A stretch of DNA of 64,000 bases, from NCBI GenBank assembly GCA_009668205.1, contig WJYM01000008.1, forward strand, positions 248,001-312,000, read 5' to 3'. The translations under genes were made by a program, and so were the position numbers. Below are positions 22,609 through 31,724 of the stretch, piece after piece. The notes beneath the pieces were generated by a model. That model ran no database searches, was not told the DNA's origin, and saw nothing but the letters and a program-made list of their open reading frames with translations. Every line of letters starts with the position of its first letter. Within the stretch, counting starts at the first letter, position 1. The DNA comes from Enterobacteriaceae bacterium RIT691 (lineage in GTDB: Bacteria > Pseudomonadota > Gammaproteobacteria > Enterobacterales > Enterobacteriaceae).

Positions 22609-22697
22609 CCATTCTGGAAATCGCTATTGTCCAAATGGCAACTCGTGTCTCTGGGCAAAATCTCGTAGGGTAAGCAGCTCTTCTCTGTGAGGTTCTT

Positions 22698-23882
22698 ATG
22701 GCACGCTTCCTGTTCTGCAGTTTTGCCCTGGTTTTGCTTTACCCTTCCGGCATTGATATGTATCTCGTCGGTCTTCCCCGTATTGCGCAGGATTTGGCGG
22801 CAAGCGAAGCCCAGCTCCATATCGCCTTTTCGATTTATCTGGCCGGAATGGCCACCGCGATGCTGTTTGCCGGACGGATTGCCGATAAAGCAGGACGCCA
22901 GCCGGTGGCTATCTGCGGTGCCATCGTGTTTGCGATGGCCTCTGCGCTGTGTGCTAACGCCTCTGACAGCACCGTATTCCTGATTGGACGGTTTATCCAG
23001 GGGGCCGGAGCCGGAAGCTGCTATGTGGTGGCCTTTGCTATTTTGCGCGATACCCTTGATGACCGCCGCCGCGCCAAAGTGCTGTCACTGCTCAACGGTA
23101 TTACCTGTATCGTGCCCGTGCTGGCACCGGTGATCGGCCATCTGATTATGCTGAAATTCCCCTGGCAGAGCCTGTTCTGGGTGATGGTCGGGATGGGCGT
23201 TATCGTCTGTCTGCTTTCGACGCTGGTGTTGAAAGAGTCGCACCCCGGCGCGCCGTCCAGCCACCATGCGGCGCAGGCTACCGTTGCAGAATCGCTGTTG
23301 AATCGCTTTTTCCTCAGCCGCGTGGTCATCACCACGCTCAGCGTGACGGTGATTTTGACCTGGGTAAATGTCTCCCCGGTGTTTCTGATGGAGGTTCTGC
23401 AGTTTAACCGCGGTGAGTATTCCGCCATCATGGCACTTACCGCGCTGGTCAGCATGCTGGTTGCCTTCTCCACCCCGTTTGCCCTCTCGCTTTTCCGCCA
23501 GCGGACGTTAATGCTGGTCGCTCAGGGACTCTTTTTCTGCGCCGCTCTGATACTGGCCGTCTCCACTTCCGTTCCGGTGACGTTGTTCGGTCTGACGCTG
23601 ATCTGCTCCGGGTTTTCTCTGGGCTTTGGGGTGACGATGAGCCAGGCGCTGGGGCCTTTCACGCTGCGAGCCGGCGTCGCCAGCTCGGTGCTGGGTATCG
23701 CGCAGGTCTGCGGTTCTTCCCTTTACATCTGGCTGGCGGCAATCTCGGGAATAAGTGCATTGAATATGCTGATCGGGATCCTGATTAGCTGTAGCATGGT
23801 CTGCATCCTGTTGATTACCCTGGTGTCCGTGCAATCGGGCGCGCCGGCTCATGAAAAAATCCATCGCCAGTCTCGATCTTAA
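22698..23882 (+). CDS. mdtL: Multidrug efflux MFS transporter MdtL
   Basis: 394-residue drug:H+ antiporter of the DHA1 family with 12 predicted membrane helices. In E. coli, overexpression gives chloramphenicol resistance. Conserved blocks: [18 protein letters not shown] in helix 1, [11 protein letters not shown] in the loop A motif, and [29 protein letters not shown] in helix 5 (motif C). Its end overlaps yidZ by 32 bases. There is no neighbouring repressor other than yidZ. Confidence 0.95.
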   Translation: MARFLFCSFALVLLYPSGIDMYLVGLPRIAQDLAASEAQLHIAFSIYLAGMATAMLFAGRIADKAGRQPVAICGAIVFAMASALCANASDSTVFLIGRFIQGAGAGSCYVVAFAILRDTLDDRRRAKVLSLLNGITCIVPVLAPVIGHLIMLKFPWQSLFWVMVGMGVIVCLLSTLVLKESHPGAPSSHHAAQATVAESLLNRFFLSRVVITTLSVTVILTWVNVSPVFLMEVLQFNRGEYSAIMALTALVSMLVAFSTPFALSLFRQRTLMLVAQGLFFCAALILAVSTSVPVTLFGLTLICSGFSLGFGVTMSQALGPFTLRAGVASSVLGIAQVCGSSLYIWLAAISGISALNMLIGILISCSMVCILLITLVSVQSGAPAHEKIHRQSRS

Positions 23883-24837
23883 TTTGCTCTTTTGCCTGCA
23901 GCTACTGCTGCAGGACCGCAGTGTCAGTAAAGCGGCGAAGCGGCTGAACGTCACGCCCTCCGCCGTCAGCAAATCGCTGGCCAAACTGCGGGACTGGTTT
24001 AACGACCCGCTGTTTGTCAAAACCCCTACCGGTCTTCATCCCACCCCGCTGGCGGTCAGCATGGAGCAGGATCTGGCTGACTGGATGCAAATGAGCCACC
24101 AGCTGCTGGACAAACCGCATTACGACACGCCGCGCGGGCTCACTTTTGAGCTGGCGGCAGAATCCCCCCTGATGCTGATTGCCTTCAATGCGCTTTCTCA
24201 GCGCATCTACCAGCGTTACCCGCAGGCCACGGTACGCCTGCGCAGCTGGGACTACGATTCGCTGGATGCCATTATTCGTGGTGAAGTGGACGTCGGTTTC
24301 ACAGGGCGTGAGAGCCATCCCCGCTCGCGAGAATCCCTGAGCCTGCTGCCCTGGTTTATCGACTTTGAGGTCCTGTTCAGCGATTTGCCGCGGGTCTATC
24401 TGCGGGAAGATCACCCGGCGTTACAGGAAGAGTGGTGTCTGGAGACCTTTCTGCGCTACCCACACATCAGCATCTGCTGGGAAAAAAGCGATACCTGGGC
24501 GCTGGACGACGTCCTGCAGGAAGCCGGGCTTAAGCGCCAGATAGCGTTAAGTCTGCCGGGTTTTGAGGCGTCGATGTTTATGGCCGCCCAACCCAACCAT
24601 CAGCTGCTCGCGACCGCTCCGCTTTACTGTCAGCATTATAATCAACAACACGGACTGAAGCTGGTGACCCGCCCGATCCCGCTGGATAGCGCTCAGCTGC
24701 AAAAACTGGCGGTGCCTTTTACCCTGCTCTGGCACAAGCGTAATAGCCACAACCCGAAGCTCATTTGGCTGAAGGCGCTGTTAAAAGAGCTTTATGGCGA
24801 AACCCTGCAGAGCAAGCTGCTTGAGGAACAACAGTGA
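23851..24837 (+). CDS. yidZ: LysR-family regulator YidZ
   Basis: 328-residue LysR-type regulator. The N-terminal helix-turn-helix (about 9-66: [30 protein letters not shown]) is followed by an effector domain with [12 protein letters not shown]. In E. coli it is linked to anaerobic nitric-oxide protection. It starts within the end of mdtL and its stop shares 4 bases with the start of the next gene, so three genes may be read as one unit. Confidence 0.94.
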   Translation: MKKSIASLDLNLLFCLQLLLQDRSVSKAAKRLNVTPSAVSKSLAKLRDWFNDPLFVKTPTGLHPTPLAVSMEQDLADWMQMSHQLLDKPHYDTPRGLTFELAAESPLMLIAFNALSQRIYQRYPQATVRLRSWDYDSLDAIIRGEVDVGFTGRESHPRSRESLSLLPWFIDFEVLFSDLPRVYLREDHPALQEEWCLETFLRYPHISICWEKSDTWALDDVLQEAGLKRQIALSLPGFEASMFMAAQPNHQLLATAPLYCQHYNQQHGLKLVTRPIPLDSAQLQKLAVPFTLLWHKRNSHNPKLIWLKALLKELYGETLQSKLLEEQQ

Positions 24838-25502
24838 CGTTAGATGCGCTCTATCTGACCACCAACCAGAAAACCAAAAACCACTGGCAGGCTCACCCCG
24901 ATAGCGGAAAGGTGAAGCCACCCGCTTACGATCGGCAAAAACTCGCCATCGCCTGTGGCATTAAGCCCCTGTTGCCAGATAAGGTTCGCCAGCTGTTGGC
25001 TGAGCTGAACGCGCTTGCCGCCAGCGATCCACGGGTCGATCTCATGCCCGTGGACAGTTTTCACCTGACGTTTTTACCGATAACCCTGCCACTCTACAAC
25101 GCTCACGATCGTCCGCCCGAGACCGACGATCTGCAAGCCTTATGGCAACCTTTCCGCCATCAGCCCCTTACCGTTAGCGAACTCCGTCTGGTGGCACTGC
25201 CTGCGCAGCTTTTGCTGGCAGGGATCCCTGATGCGCAGGCCAGGGTTCAGCGGGATGACTTTAGCGCAACGCTGTTGAAAACGCGCTGGCAGGAGGCCCT
25301 GCGCGCGCGCCACACCAATACGCCTCTGCCTGCACCCTTCTGGCACAGCACGCTTCTGCGCTATCAGGCCGAGCAGTTGCCTCAGGCCTTGCGCGACTTC
25401 TTTATTGAGCGTGAAAGTCTGCGTTTTGGCGAGATTAGTGCGCCTCTGCGGCTGAATCTGGTCAATTACAACTGGTCGTTTCAACGCGAAATAGGGGCCT
25501 GA
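24834..25502 (+). CDS. 2H phosphoesterase-like protein, unnamed
   Basis: 222-residue protein that I do not recognise as a named gene. Two histidine motifs stand out: HLTF (H77-L-T79) in [13 protein letters not shown], and HSTL (H171-S-T173) in [10 protein letters not shown], 94 residues apart. Paired HxT motifs at this spacing mark the 2H phosphoesterase fold (RNA ligase/cyclic phosphodiesterase-like). Strand prediction around each motif fits that fold. The GTG start overlaps the yidZ stop by 4 bases (GTGA), implying coupled translation. Not found at this place in E. coli K-12. The substrate is unknown; the fold call is inference from motifs. Confidence 0.7.
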   Translation: MTLDALYLTTNQKTKNHWQAHPDSGKVKPPAYDRQKLAIACGIKPLLPDKVRQLLAELNALAASDPRVDLMPVDSFHLTFLPITLPLYNAHDRPPETDDLQALWQPFRHQPLTVSELRLVALPAQLLLAGIPDAQARVQRDDFSATLLKTRWQEALRARHTNTPLPAPFWHSTLLRYQAEQLPQALRDFFIERESLRFGEISAPLRLNLVNYNWSFQREIGA

Positions 25503-25663
25503 TAGACGTTTTTCGTGAGGAAGCCGGATATTGCAGATAAGGAAATGTAAATGTGCTGGCGTAACCCCTCCAGGAACGGTTATTCAACATTAAAACCTCA
25601 GAATACCAGGCGATAATTGAGGTATCGCTTTTATCCACTGACCATTAATCACGGAGCGACATA

Positions 25664-26413
25664 ATGGCAACGCATTTTGCAAGAGGGATCCTTAATGACG
25701 GGCATCTGCACTCGGTGCGGCTCTCTTCGTCCTGTCATAATGCAGCGCGGCAGCTACCACAGCACCGTCGCGCGCGTTTTCTCGCCTCTCGTGGGCTACT
25801 CGCCGAACTGCTGTTTATGCTGTATGGCATCAGCGAATTGCCGGACATCATCATCCGCCCTGATGGCAAACCTGTTTTTCGCGACAGCCATCACCCCCGC
25901 TTTTCTGTCGCCTACGCCGGGAATATCGTCGGCGTCGCGCTGTGTACCGAAGGCGACTGCGGTCTGGATATGGAGCTTCAGCGCGCAACGCGCGGATTCC
26001 TTCGTCCCTCTGAGCATGAGGCCTGGCCATTCAGCAGTAACGAGAATCTGTGGATTAAAAACCAAAGTGACCCCAATGAGGCCCGCGCCCAGCTGCATGT
26101 GCTACGCCAGAGCGTACTGAAGCTGACTGGCGAGACCCATAACGACTCCCAGCAACAGCTGCAGCTGCTGCCCGGCTCGGGTCGTCTGCGAGCGGCCAGA
26201 GTGGTGAAAATTGAAGCGATCTGCGACGCAGAAGATGTTCTGGTGTGGTCAATCGCCGCAACGCCCGCGATGGAAAGACTGAAAGTCTGGGCGTTCGACA
26301 GCAAAACGGGCTGGCAAGGATTGCCGGATATGCAACTGCGCGCCAGCGAACCCGAGGCTCGTCTGATGCGTTTCACCAGCCTGCCGGCGGAAAAGGCCCT
26401 TATACTGAATTGA
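25664..26413 (+). CDS. acpT: 4'-phosphopantetheinyl transferase AcpT (YieE)
   Basis: 249-residue transferase of the Sfp/AcpT superfamily. It moves the phosphopantetheine arm of CoA onto acyl carrier proteins. Visible motifs: the magnesium-binding block GLDMELQRATRG (about residues 99-110) and a later catalytic region RQSVLKLTGE in place of the usual WxxKEA. The full sequence runs parallel to E. coli YieE. The ribosome site GGAG is 8 bases before the ATG. chrR follows after 28 bases and is probably co-transcribed. Confidence 0.93.
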   Translation: MATHFARGILNDGHLHSVRLSSSCHNAARQLPQHRRARFLASRGLLAELLFMLYGISELPDIIIRPDGKPVFRDSHHPRFSVAYAGNIVGVALCTEGDCGLDMELQRATRGFLRPSEHEAWPFSSNENLWIKNQSDPNEARAQLHVLRQSVLKLTGETHNDSQQQLQLLPGSGRLRAARVVKIEAICDAEDVLVWSIAATPAMERLKVWAFDSKTGWQGLPDMQLRASEPEARLMRFTSLPAEKALILN

Positions 26414-26441
26414 GTCATCATGATACAAACAAGGAGTCATC

Positions 26442-27008
26442 ATGTCTGAAGCATTAAAAGTAGTGACGTTACTGGGAAGCCTGCGTAAAGGTTCGTTTAA
26501 CGGAATGGTGGCACGCACCCTGCCCAACATCGCACCGGCAGGAATGGAAATCACCGCCCTGCCATCGATTGGCGATTTCCCACTGTATGACGCGGATATC
26601 CAACAGGAAGAAGGATTCCCGCAGAGCGTAGAAGCACTGGCCGCACAAATCCGCGCCGCCGACGGGGTGGTGATTGTTACCCCTGAATACAACTACTCGG
26701 TCCCGGGGGGTCTGAAGAACGCTATCGACTGGCTGTCTCGCCTGCCTGAACAACCGCTGGCGGGTAAACCCGTGCTGATTCAAACCAGCTCAATGGGCGC
26801 GATTGGCGGCGCACGCTGCCAGTATCACCTGCGTCAGATTCTGGTGTTCTTGGACGCAATGGTGATGAACAAACCTGAGTTTATGGGCGGCGTGATTCAG
26901 AACAAAGTCGACCCGCAAACGGGTGAAGTGGTGGATCAGAGTACGCTCGATCACCTGACCGGGCAGCTGACGGCATTCGGGGATTATATTCAGCGCGTGA
27001 AAGGGTAA
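26442..27008 (+). CDS. chrR: NAD(P)H-dependent quinone/chromate reductase ChrR (YieF)
   Basis: 188-residue flavodoxin-like FMN reductase. The FMN phosphate loop is GSLRKGSFN near the N-terminus, and PEYNYSVPGGLKNAIDWLSR is the conserved FMN/quinone site. The E. coli enzyme reduces quinones in two-electron steps and chromate in vitro. Strong ribosome site AAGGAG. The gene ends just before a REP-type hairpin that can end both chrR and the convergent adeP. Confidence 0.95.
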   Translation: MSEALKVVTLLGSLRKGSFNGMVARTLPNIAPAGMEITALPSIGDFPLYDADIQQEEGFPQSVEALAAQIRAADGVVIVTPEYNYSVPGGLKNAIDWLSRLPEQPLAGKPVLIQTSSMGAIGGARCQYHLRQILVFLDAMVMNKPEFMGGVIQNKVDPQTGEVVDQSTLDHLTGQLTAFGDYIQRVKG

Positions 27009-27012
27009 AAGA

Positions 27013-27052
27013 AAAAGCCCGGTGGCGCTAACGCTCACCGGGCCTGTTTTTG
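27013..27052. terminator. REP-type bidirectional terminator between chrR and adeP
   Basis: AAAAAGCCCGGTGGCG and CGCTCACCGGGCCTGTTTTT pair to form a long stem flanked by A and T runs. The core is the same REP-like palindrome seen elsewhere in the window. A second REP-like inverted repeat (CAGGTAAGCG...GCGCCACCTG) follows at about 27058-27081. Confidence 0.8.
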
Positions 27053-27096
27053 TAGGTCAGGTAAGCGAAGCGCCACCTGACACGACAAACCGCACC

Positions 27097-28434
27097 TTAA
27101 TGTGCATCAATAAACACAATCTTCAGCACGAACAGCAGCGCAACCACAATCACGCAAGGGCTGAGGTCGCGGAAACGGCCAGTACCGATTTTCATCACGC
27201 AGTAAGAGATGAAGCCCAGCGCGATACCTTCAGTAATGGAGAAACTGAACGGCATCATCACCGCAGTGATAAACGCCGGTACGGCTTCGGTCAGATCGTC
27301 CCACTTCACGCGAGCCAGGCTTGAGGTCATCAGCACGCCGACGTAAATCAGTGCGCCTGCAGCAGCGTAAGCCGGAACCATACCCGCCAGCGGAGACAGG
27401 AAAATCACCAGCAGGAACAGCAGACCAACCACCACGGCGGTCAGGCCGGTACGGCCACCCACAGAAACACCGGAAGAAGACTCGATGTAAGCGGTAACGG
27501 AAGACGTCCCGATAAAGGAGCCAGCAACAGAAGAGATACTGTCAACAAACAGCGCCTGCTTCATGCGCGGGAATTTGCCTTTCTCATCGGTCAGACCCGC
27601 TTTATCGGTCACGCCAATCAGCGTACCGGAGGAGTCAAACAGGTTAACCAACATGAAGGAGAAAATCACGCCAGCGAGGCCCAGGTTAAAGGAGCCAGCC
27701 AGATCAACGTGGCCAATCACGGAGGTCACATCCGGCGGCGCAGAGACGATACCGGTATAGTGAACATCGCCCAGCATCCAACCCAGCAGGGTGGTCACCA
27801 CGATAGACACCAGCACCGCCGCATGAATATTACGGGAGGCCAGAATCGCGATAATAAAGAAGCCCAGCACGCCCAGCAGCACGCTGTGCGACGTCAGGTT
27901 GCCGATGCTCACCAGCGTCTCTTTGTTGGCCACGATCACGCCCGCGTTTTTCAGGCCCATCATGCCAATGAACAGACCGATACCGCTGGTGATCCCAACG
28001 CGCAGACCCATTGGAATATTGGCGATCATCCAGTAGCGCACGCGGAAAATGGTCAGCAGCAGCAGGCCGACAGCGCCCCAGAAAATCGCGCCCATGCCGA
28101 CTTGCCACGGCAGGCCCATGGCCTGCACCACCACGAATGCGAAGAAGGCGTTCAGACCCATCGCCGGTGCCAGGGCAACCGGCAGGTTTGCGAACAGCCC
28201 CATCATAATGCTGCCAAATGCGGCGATAAGACAGGTCGTGACGAAGACGGCGCTGGTATCCATGCCAGCAACGCCCAGAATTTGCGGGTTCACGAAGACG
28301 ATATAAACCATCGTCAGGAAGGTAGTAAAACCGGCGATCACTTCGGTGCGTGCCGAAGTTCCGTGCTCGCGCAGTTTAAACACGCGCTCAAGCAGACCCT
28401 GACCCGACGTCTGGGTGGTGTGTTGTTGACTCAT
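27097..28434 (-). CDS. adeP: Adenine permease AdeP (YieG)
   Basis: 445-residue purine transporter of the NCS2/AzgA-like group with 12-14 predicted membrane segments. It carries adenine with protons. Highly conserved blocks include GMDTSAVFVTTCLIAAFGSI, ALAPAMGLNAFFAF, NLFDSSGTLIGVTDKAGL and GTSSVTAYIESSSGVSVGGRTGLTAVV. Near-identical to E. coli YieG. It is divergent from yieH. A PurR-like box lies upstream, which suggests repression by purines. Confidence 0.96.
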   Translation of the reverse strand: MSQQHTTQTSGQGLLERVFKLREHGTSARTEVIAGFTTFLTMVYIVFVNPQILGVAGMDTSAVFVTTCLIAAFGSIMMGLFANLPVALAPAMGLNAFFAFVVVQAMGLPWQVGMGAIFWGAVGLLLLTIFRVRYWMIANIPMGLRVGITSGIGLFIGMMGLKNAGVIVANKETLVSIGNLTSHSVLLGVLGFFIIAILASRNIHAAVLVSIVVTTLLGWMLGDVHYTGIVSAPPDVTSVIGHVDLAGSFNLGLAGVIFSFMLVNLFDSSGTLIGVTDKAGLTDEKGKFPRMKQALFVDSISSVAGSFIGTSSVTAYIESSSGVSVGGRTGLTAVVVGLLFLLVIFLSPLAGMVPAYAAAGALIYVGVLMTSSLARVKWDDLTEAVPAFITAVMMPFSFSITEGIALGFISYCVMKIGTGRFRDLSPCVIVVALLFVLKIVFIDAH

Positions 28435-28537
28435 CTTCTGGTTCCAAACAAAGGAGGGGAAAATTCGTCGCTATCCTATACCAAAATGCGACAATAGGGG
28501 CGGCTGTGACACATTTTTTTTCATTGATTTTGCTTAT

Positions 28538-28553
28538 ACGGCAACGATTGCGT
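28538..28553 (-). promoter_or_regulatory. Candidate PurR operator upstream of adeP
   Basis: ACGCAATCGTTGCCGT, read leftward, matches the PurR consensus ANGCAANCGNTTNCNT at all but one fixed position. It lies about 104 bases upstream of the adeP start, in the space shared with yieH. Confidence 0.55.
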
Positions 28554-28603
28554 CGCGAGAATTGTATTAAGTAAACGTTAAACTTGTTACTACAGGAAAC
28601 GGC

Positions 28604-29269
28604 ATGTCCAGAATTGAAGCGGTATTTTTCGACTGTGATGGCACGCTGGTCGACAGTGAAGTGATTTGCTCCCGCGCCTATGTCCATATGTTCCGGGAAT
28701 TCGGTATCACCCTTGAGCTTGAAGAGATCTTTAAGCGCTTTAAAGGGGTGAAGTTGTACGAAATTATCGACACCATCAGTGCAGAGCACGGCATTGAGCT
28801 GCACAAAGAAGCGATGGAGCCCGTCTATCGGGCAGAAGTTGCGCGCCTGTTCGACACTGAACTCGAAGTGATAGCAGGCGCAAATGAATTGCTGGATGCG
28901 GTCAGCCTGCCGATGTGTATCGTCTCCAACGGCCCGGTCAGCAAAATGCAGCATTCGCTGGGCAACACGGGTCTGTTGCACCACTTCCCGGAAAAGCTGT
29001 TCAGCGGCTACGATATTCAACGCTGGAAGCCCGATCCGGCGCTGATGTACCACGCAGCAAAAGCGATGAACGTTGATCCGGTGAACTGCATTCTGGTGGA
29101 TGATTCCAGTGCCGGCGCGATGTCCGGGGTGGCTGCGGGAATGGAAGTCTTTTACTTCTGCGCCGATCCGCATAATCAGCCGATCGACCATCCGAAAGTG
29201 ACAACCTTTACGCGGCTGGATGAACTGCCAGCGCTGTGGAAGGCCCGTGGCTGGCAGGTCACGCCGTAA
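28604..29269 (+). CDS. yieH: HAD phosphatase YieH (6-phosphogluconate phosphatase)
   Basis: 221-residue HAD hydrolase of the beta-phosphoglucomutase-like branch with a helical C1 cap. The catalytic nucleophile pair is D10/D12 in FFDCDGTLVDSE, motif II is the Ser of CIVSNGP, and motif IV is VDDSSAG. The E. coli protein hydrolyses 6-phosphogluconate and purine nucleotides in vitro. Ribosome site AGGAAA. Monocistronic, with its own terminator. Confidence 0.95.
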   Translation: MSRIEAVFFDCDGTLVDSEVICSRAYVHMFREFGITLELEEIFKRFKGVKLYEIIDTISAEHGIELHKEAMEPVYRAEVARLFDTELEVIAGANELLDAVSLPMCIVSNGPVSKMQHSLGNTGLLHHFPEKLFSGYDIQRWKPDPALMYHAAKAMNVDPVNCILVDDSSAGAMSGVAAGMEVFYFCADPHNQPIDHPKVTTFTRLDELPALWKARGWQVTP

Positions 29270-29275
29270 AGAAAC

Positions 29276-29299
29276 GGCCCGGCGCGTAGCCGGGCTTTA
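29276..29299 (+). terminator. yieH terminator
   Basis: GCCCGGC-GCGTA-GCCGGGC followed by TTTAG, 7 bases after the yieH stop. The T tail is short; the stem could also serve the convergent dehydrogenase gene. Confidence 0.65.
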
Positions 29300-29302
29300 G
29301 AC

Positions 29303-30055
29303 TTACACGATGGTGTAACCGCCATCGATTATCAGGTTTTCACCGGTAATCATCGCGGCCTTATCGCTTGCCAGATAAGCCACTGCCGCCGCAATTTCAT
29401 CCGGCATAGCAAAGCGCCCGGTTGGAATTTTGGCTTTCATGTCAGTGGCTCTTTCCCCTTGCCAGTAGCGTTTACCCAACTCGGTTTCCACCACGGTGGG
29501 AGAAATGGTATTCACCGTGATGCCGTATTTTCCCCATTCTGCCGCCATCACTTTAGACGCAATCACCAGACCGGCTTTACTGGTGCAATAGGCCGCATGG
29601 TTTTCCAGAGCAATCACGCTGGCTTGTGATGCGATACTGATAATCCGGCCGCTGCCCTGAGCAATCATGTAGTGTCCTGCGGCCTGCGCCAGGAAATACG
29701 GAGCGGTAAGATTGACTTGTAACGTCGCATCCCAGCTCTCTTTCTTCACTTCTGAAGCCGCTTCCAGAATGCCAATCCCGGCGTTATTCACCAGCACGTC
29801 GATGCGGCCAAAGCGTTCCACAATCTGTTTGACTAGCGACGGGATCGCCTCGATATCAGCGAGATCGGCAGAAATACCGAACGTCTCCCCGGCCATCGTT
29901 TTTGCCTGCTCTGCCACCTGCGGATTTTTATCCACCATCACCACGGTTGCGCCAAATTCACACATCAGCTCCGTGATGGCGAGCCCAATACCCGCAGACG
30001 CGCCAGTCACCACGACCACTTTCCCGTTAATGCCAAAGAATTCATCAATGTTCAT
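29303..30055 (-). CDS. Short-chain dehydrogenase/reductase, probable polyol dehydrogenase
   Basis: 250-residue classical SDR. The cofactor loop TGASAGIG is near residue 18, NNAG is in LVNNAGIGIL, the catalytic Ser is in ISIASQAS, and the active-site pair is Y-x-x-x-K in AAYCTSKAG. An Asp (VDKNPQ) after the second strand favours NAD. Its ATG overlaps the stop of the upstream transporter gene by one base. Together they look like a two-gene system that imports a sugar alcohol and oxidises it to a ketose. The substrate is not determined by sequence; ribitol, arabinitol, xylitol and threitol are possible. Confidence 0.82.
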   Translation of the reverse strand: MNIDEFFGINGKVVVVTGASAGIGLAITELMCEFGATVVMVDKNPQVAEQAKTMAGETFGISADLADIEAIPSLVKQIVERFGRIDVLVNNAGIGILEAASEVKKESWDATLQVNLTAPYFLAQAAGHYMIAQGSGRIISIASQASVIALENHAAYCTSKAGLVIASKVMAAEWGKYGITVNTISPTVVETELGKRYWQGERATDMKAKIPTGRFAMPDEIAAAVAYLASDKAAMITGENLIIDGGYTIV

Positions 30056-31371
30056 TATTCATCCTTAAGAGAGTCTGCGGCGAGTTGAGAGCCAACCTGC
30101 CTGAGGTTTTGTTGAGGATTGCGGATAAACCAGGTCAGCACGCCGCCGAGGAAGTACAGCGCGGAGTAGCAAATCACCACGGTTTTGATGTCAAAAGAAG
30201 CGCTAAACAGCAGCGTCGCAATGGCCGGACCAATGAAGTTGCCGATGCCTCCCCCCAGGTTTTGCACGGAGATTGCCGCCCCTTTGTGATCGGGCGCGAG
30301 CATCGGGAAAATGGCTCCCATCGGCACAAATGAGGTGAGTGTAAAAGCCAGCAGCAAGGCAAAGAAGATAGCCATCCCCATATTGGCCGGGAAATAGAGC
30401 GGCATAAAATAAAACAGCAGCGTGGTCAGGGTACAGCCGAAGAACCCGACCCAGCGCATCTGGAATAACCAGCCAATCCTGTCGCCAATAATGCCCCACA
30501 ACACGTTAGTGACGGGCTGCACGAGGAAGAATATGCCCCAGATTCGCATCCACTGTTCCGAGGTAAAACCCACGCCCGCCGAGGTGTAATGCAGCGGCAT
30601 GAAAATAGGGAAGCCAAACAAGGCCAGGTTGCACAAAATACGAATTATCAGCGCCAAAAACATACTCTTATCATGAAAGATAAGCGTGACACCGCGGCTA
30701 ATTTCCAGAAACTTCTCTGCCAGCGGAATGGCTGTTTTATTTTGTGAAGGTAATTCTTTCAACGTAAATAATGCCACAAGGCCGCCAACAATCACCCACA
30801 CGAGCGACATCCAGAGTGTGGCAATAAAGCCAATCAGCGGAATCGTGACGCTGGGTAAAAAGGAAGCCACAATTCCGTAGCCAATCGTGAACATCGACCA
30901 GATCCAGCCCGTGGCGGAAGCCAGACGATGTGAAGGCGTGCGCTGCACCACCAGCACATAAAAAGCATAAAAGAACAGCGGATAAGCAAAGCCACGCAGC
31001 GCGTAGAAGAGAAGAATAAGCGGATAATTTTGGGCGGCCAGCCCGAAGTGGATAAATAACACGTGGAAAACAGCCCACCAGACCACGCCCAACGCCATAA
31101 TCTTTTTAGGCCCGTAAATTTCACTGATCCCCCCGGACAGCCAACTGGCTATCGCGGCCGTGACGGCGTACACCGTGAAAATCATGGCACTTTGCGAAAC
31201 ATCAAAACCGATATCAATGATGTATTTAGAGAGGAACGCTAACTCGACGCCGTCACCAGTCATAAAAATGGCGATAGCAATATAACCCCAGAAAAGTTTA
31301 ACCGGCATACCAAAAACAACGTTTGAAAGTTCGGTCGACGGCTCCGTGACGATAGATGTTTGTATTGTCAT
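30055..31371 (-). CDS. RbtT/DalT/CsbX-like MFS polyol transporter
   Basis: 438-residue major facilitator with 12 predicted helices. It resembles the Klebsiella ribitol (RbtT) and D-arabinitol (DalT) transporters, with the N-terminal pattern LFWGYIAIAIFMTGDGVELAFLSKYI and the loop GGISEIYGPKK. It is the first gene of a pair with the SDR gene. No regulator, kinase or isomerase gene is adjacent, so phosphorylation of the product must come from elsewhere. This pair replaces the cbr/bgl genes found here in E. coli. Confidence 0.82.
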   Translation of the reverse strand: MTIQTSIVTEPSTELSNVVFGMPVKLFWGYIAIAIFMTGDGVELAFLSKYIIDIGFDVSQSAMIFTVYAVTAAIASWLSGGISEIYGPKKIMALGVVWWAVFHVLFIHFGLAAQNYPLILLFYALRGFAYPLFFYAFYVLVVQRTPSHRLASATGWIWSMFTIGYGIVASFLPSVTIPLIGFIATLWMSLVWVIVGGLVALFTLKELPSQNKTAIPLAEKFLEISRGVTLIFHDKSMFLALIIRILCNLALFGFPIFMPLHYTSAGVGFTSEQWMRIWGIFFLVQPVTNVLWGIIGDRIGWLFQMRWVGFFGCTLTTLLFYFMPLYFPANMGMAIFFALLLAFTLTSFVPMGAIFPMLAPDHKGAAISVQNLGGGIGNFIGPAIATLLFSASFDIKTVVICYSALYFLGGVLTWFIRNPQQNLRQVGSQLAADSLKDE

Positions 31372-31667
31372 TTCCGTTGATTCCTGATCGTAAGAATAAC
31401 GTAGAAGGAGTAACGCAAATGCAGTATAAAAAACAGGCAGCGCAAAACCTTTACGCCATGGACACCAAATTATTATCCTGGCACTGAAATAAGGTTTTTA
31501 GCGGACAGAGTCACAAAGCCATGACAATTCACATCACATATATAACCATGAAGAAAGATAACTTAAATAAATAACTAACGAATTAATTAACGCGCCGTTG
31601 TATTCTCGCGCTTCATATTTTCCCCTGGCAGTCCTTTTATTTATTGAAGCTTGCAGAGACAAATAAA
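31372..31667. other. AT-rich upstream region of the polyol cassette
   Basis: About 300 bases without a gene. It is clearly AT-rich between 31500 and 31625. It presumably holds the promoter of the transporter gene. A CRP-like TGACA...TCACA at 31522-31538 has the wrong spacing (7 instead of 6), so no operator is claimed. Confidence 0.4.
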
Positions 31668-31694
31668 AAAGAGCCGACAATTCGGCTCTTTTTA
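31668..31694 (-). terminator. phoU (pst operon) terminator
   Basis: AAAGAGCCGA-ATTG-TCGGCTCTTT with T runs on both sides, about 30 bases after the phoU stop. It is symmetrical and can work in both directions. Confidence 0.9.
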
Positions 31695-31724
31695 AAAATA
31701 AAAACGCATGTGTTTACGTGTTCA

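Noticed and set aside
31522-31538. CRP-like TGACA...TCACA upstream of the polyol transporter
   Set aside because: The spacer is 7 bases rather than 6 and one half site is imperfect, so it does not meet the CRP pattern.
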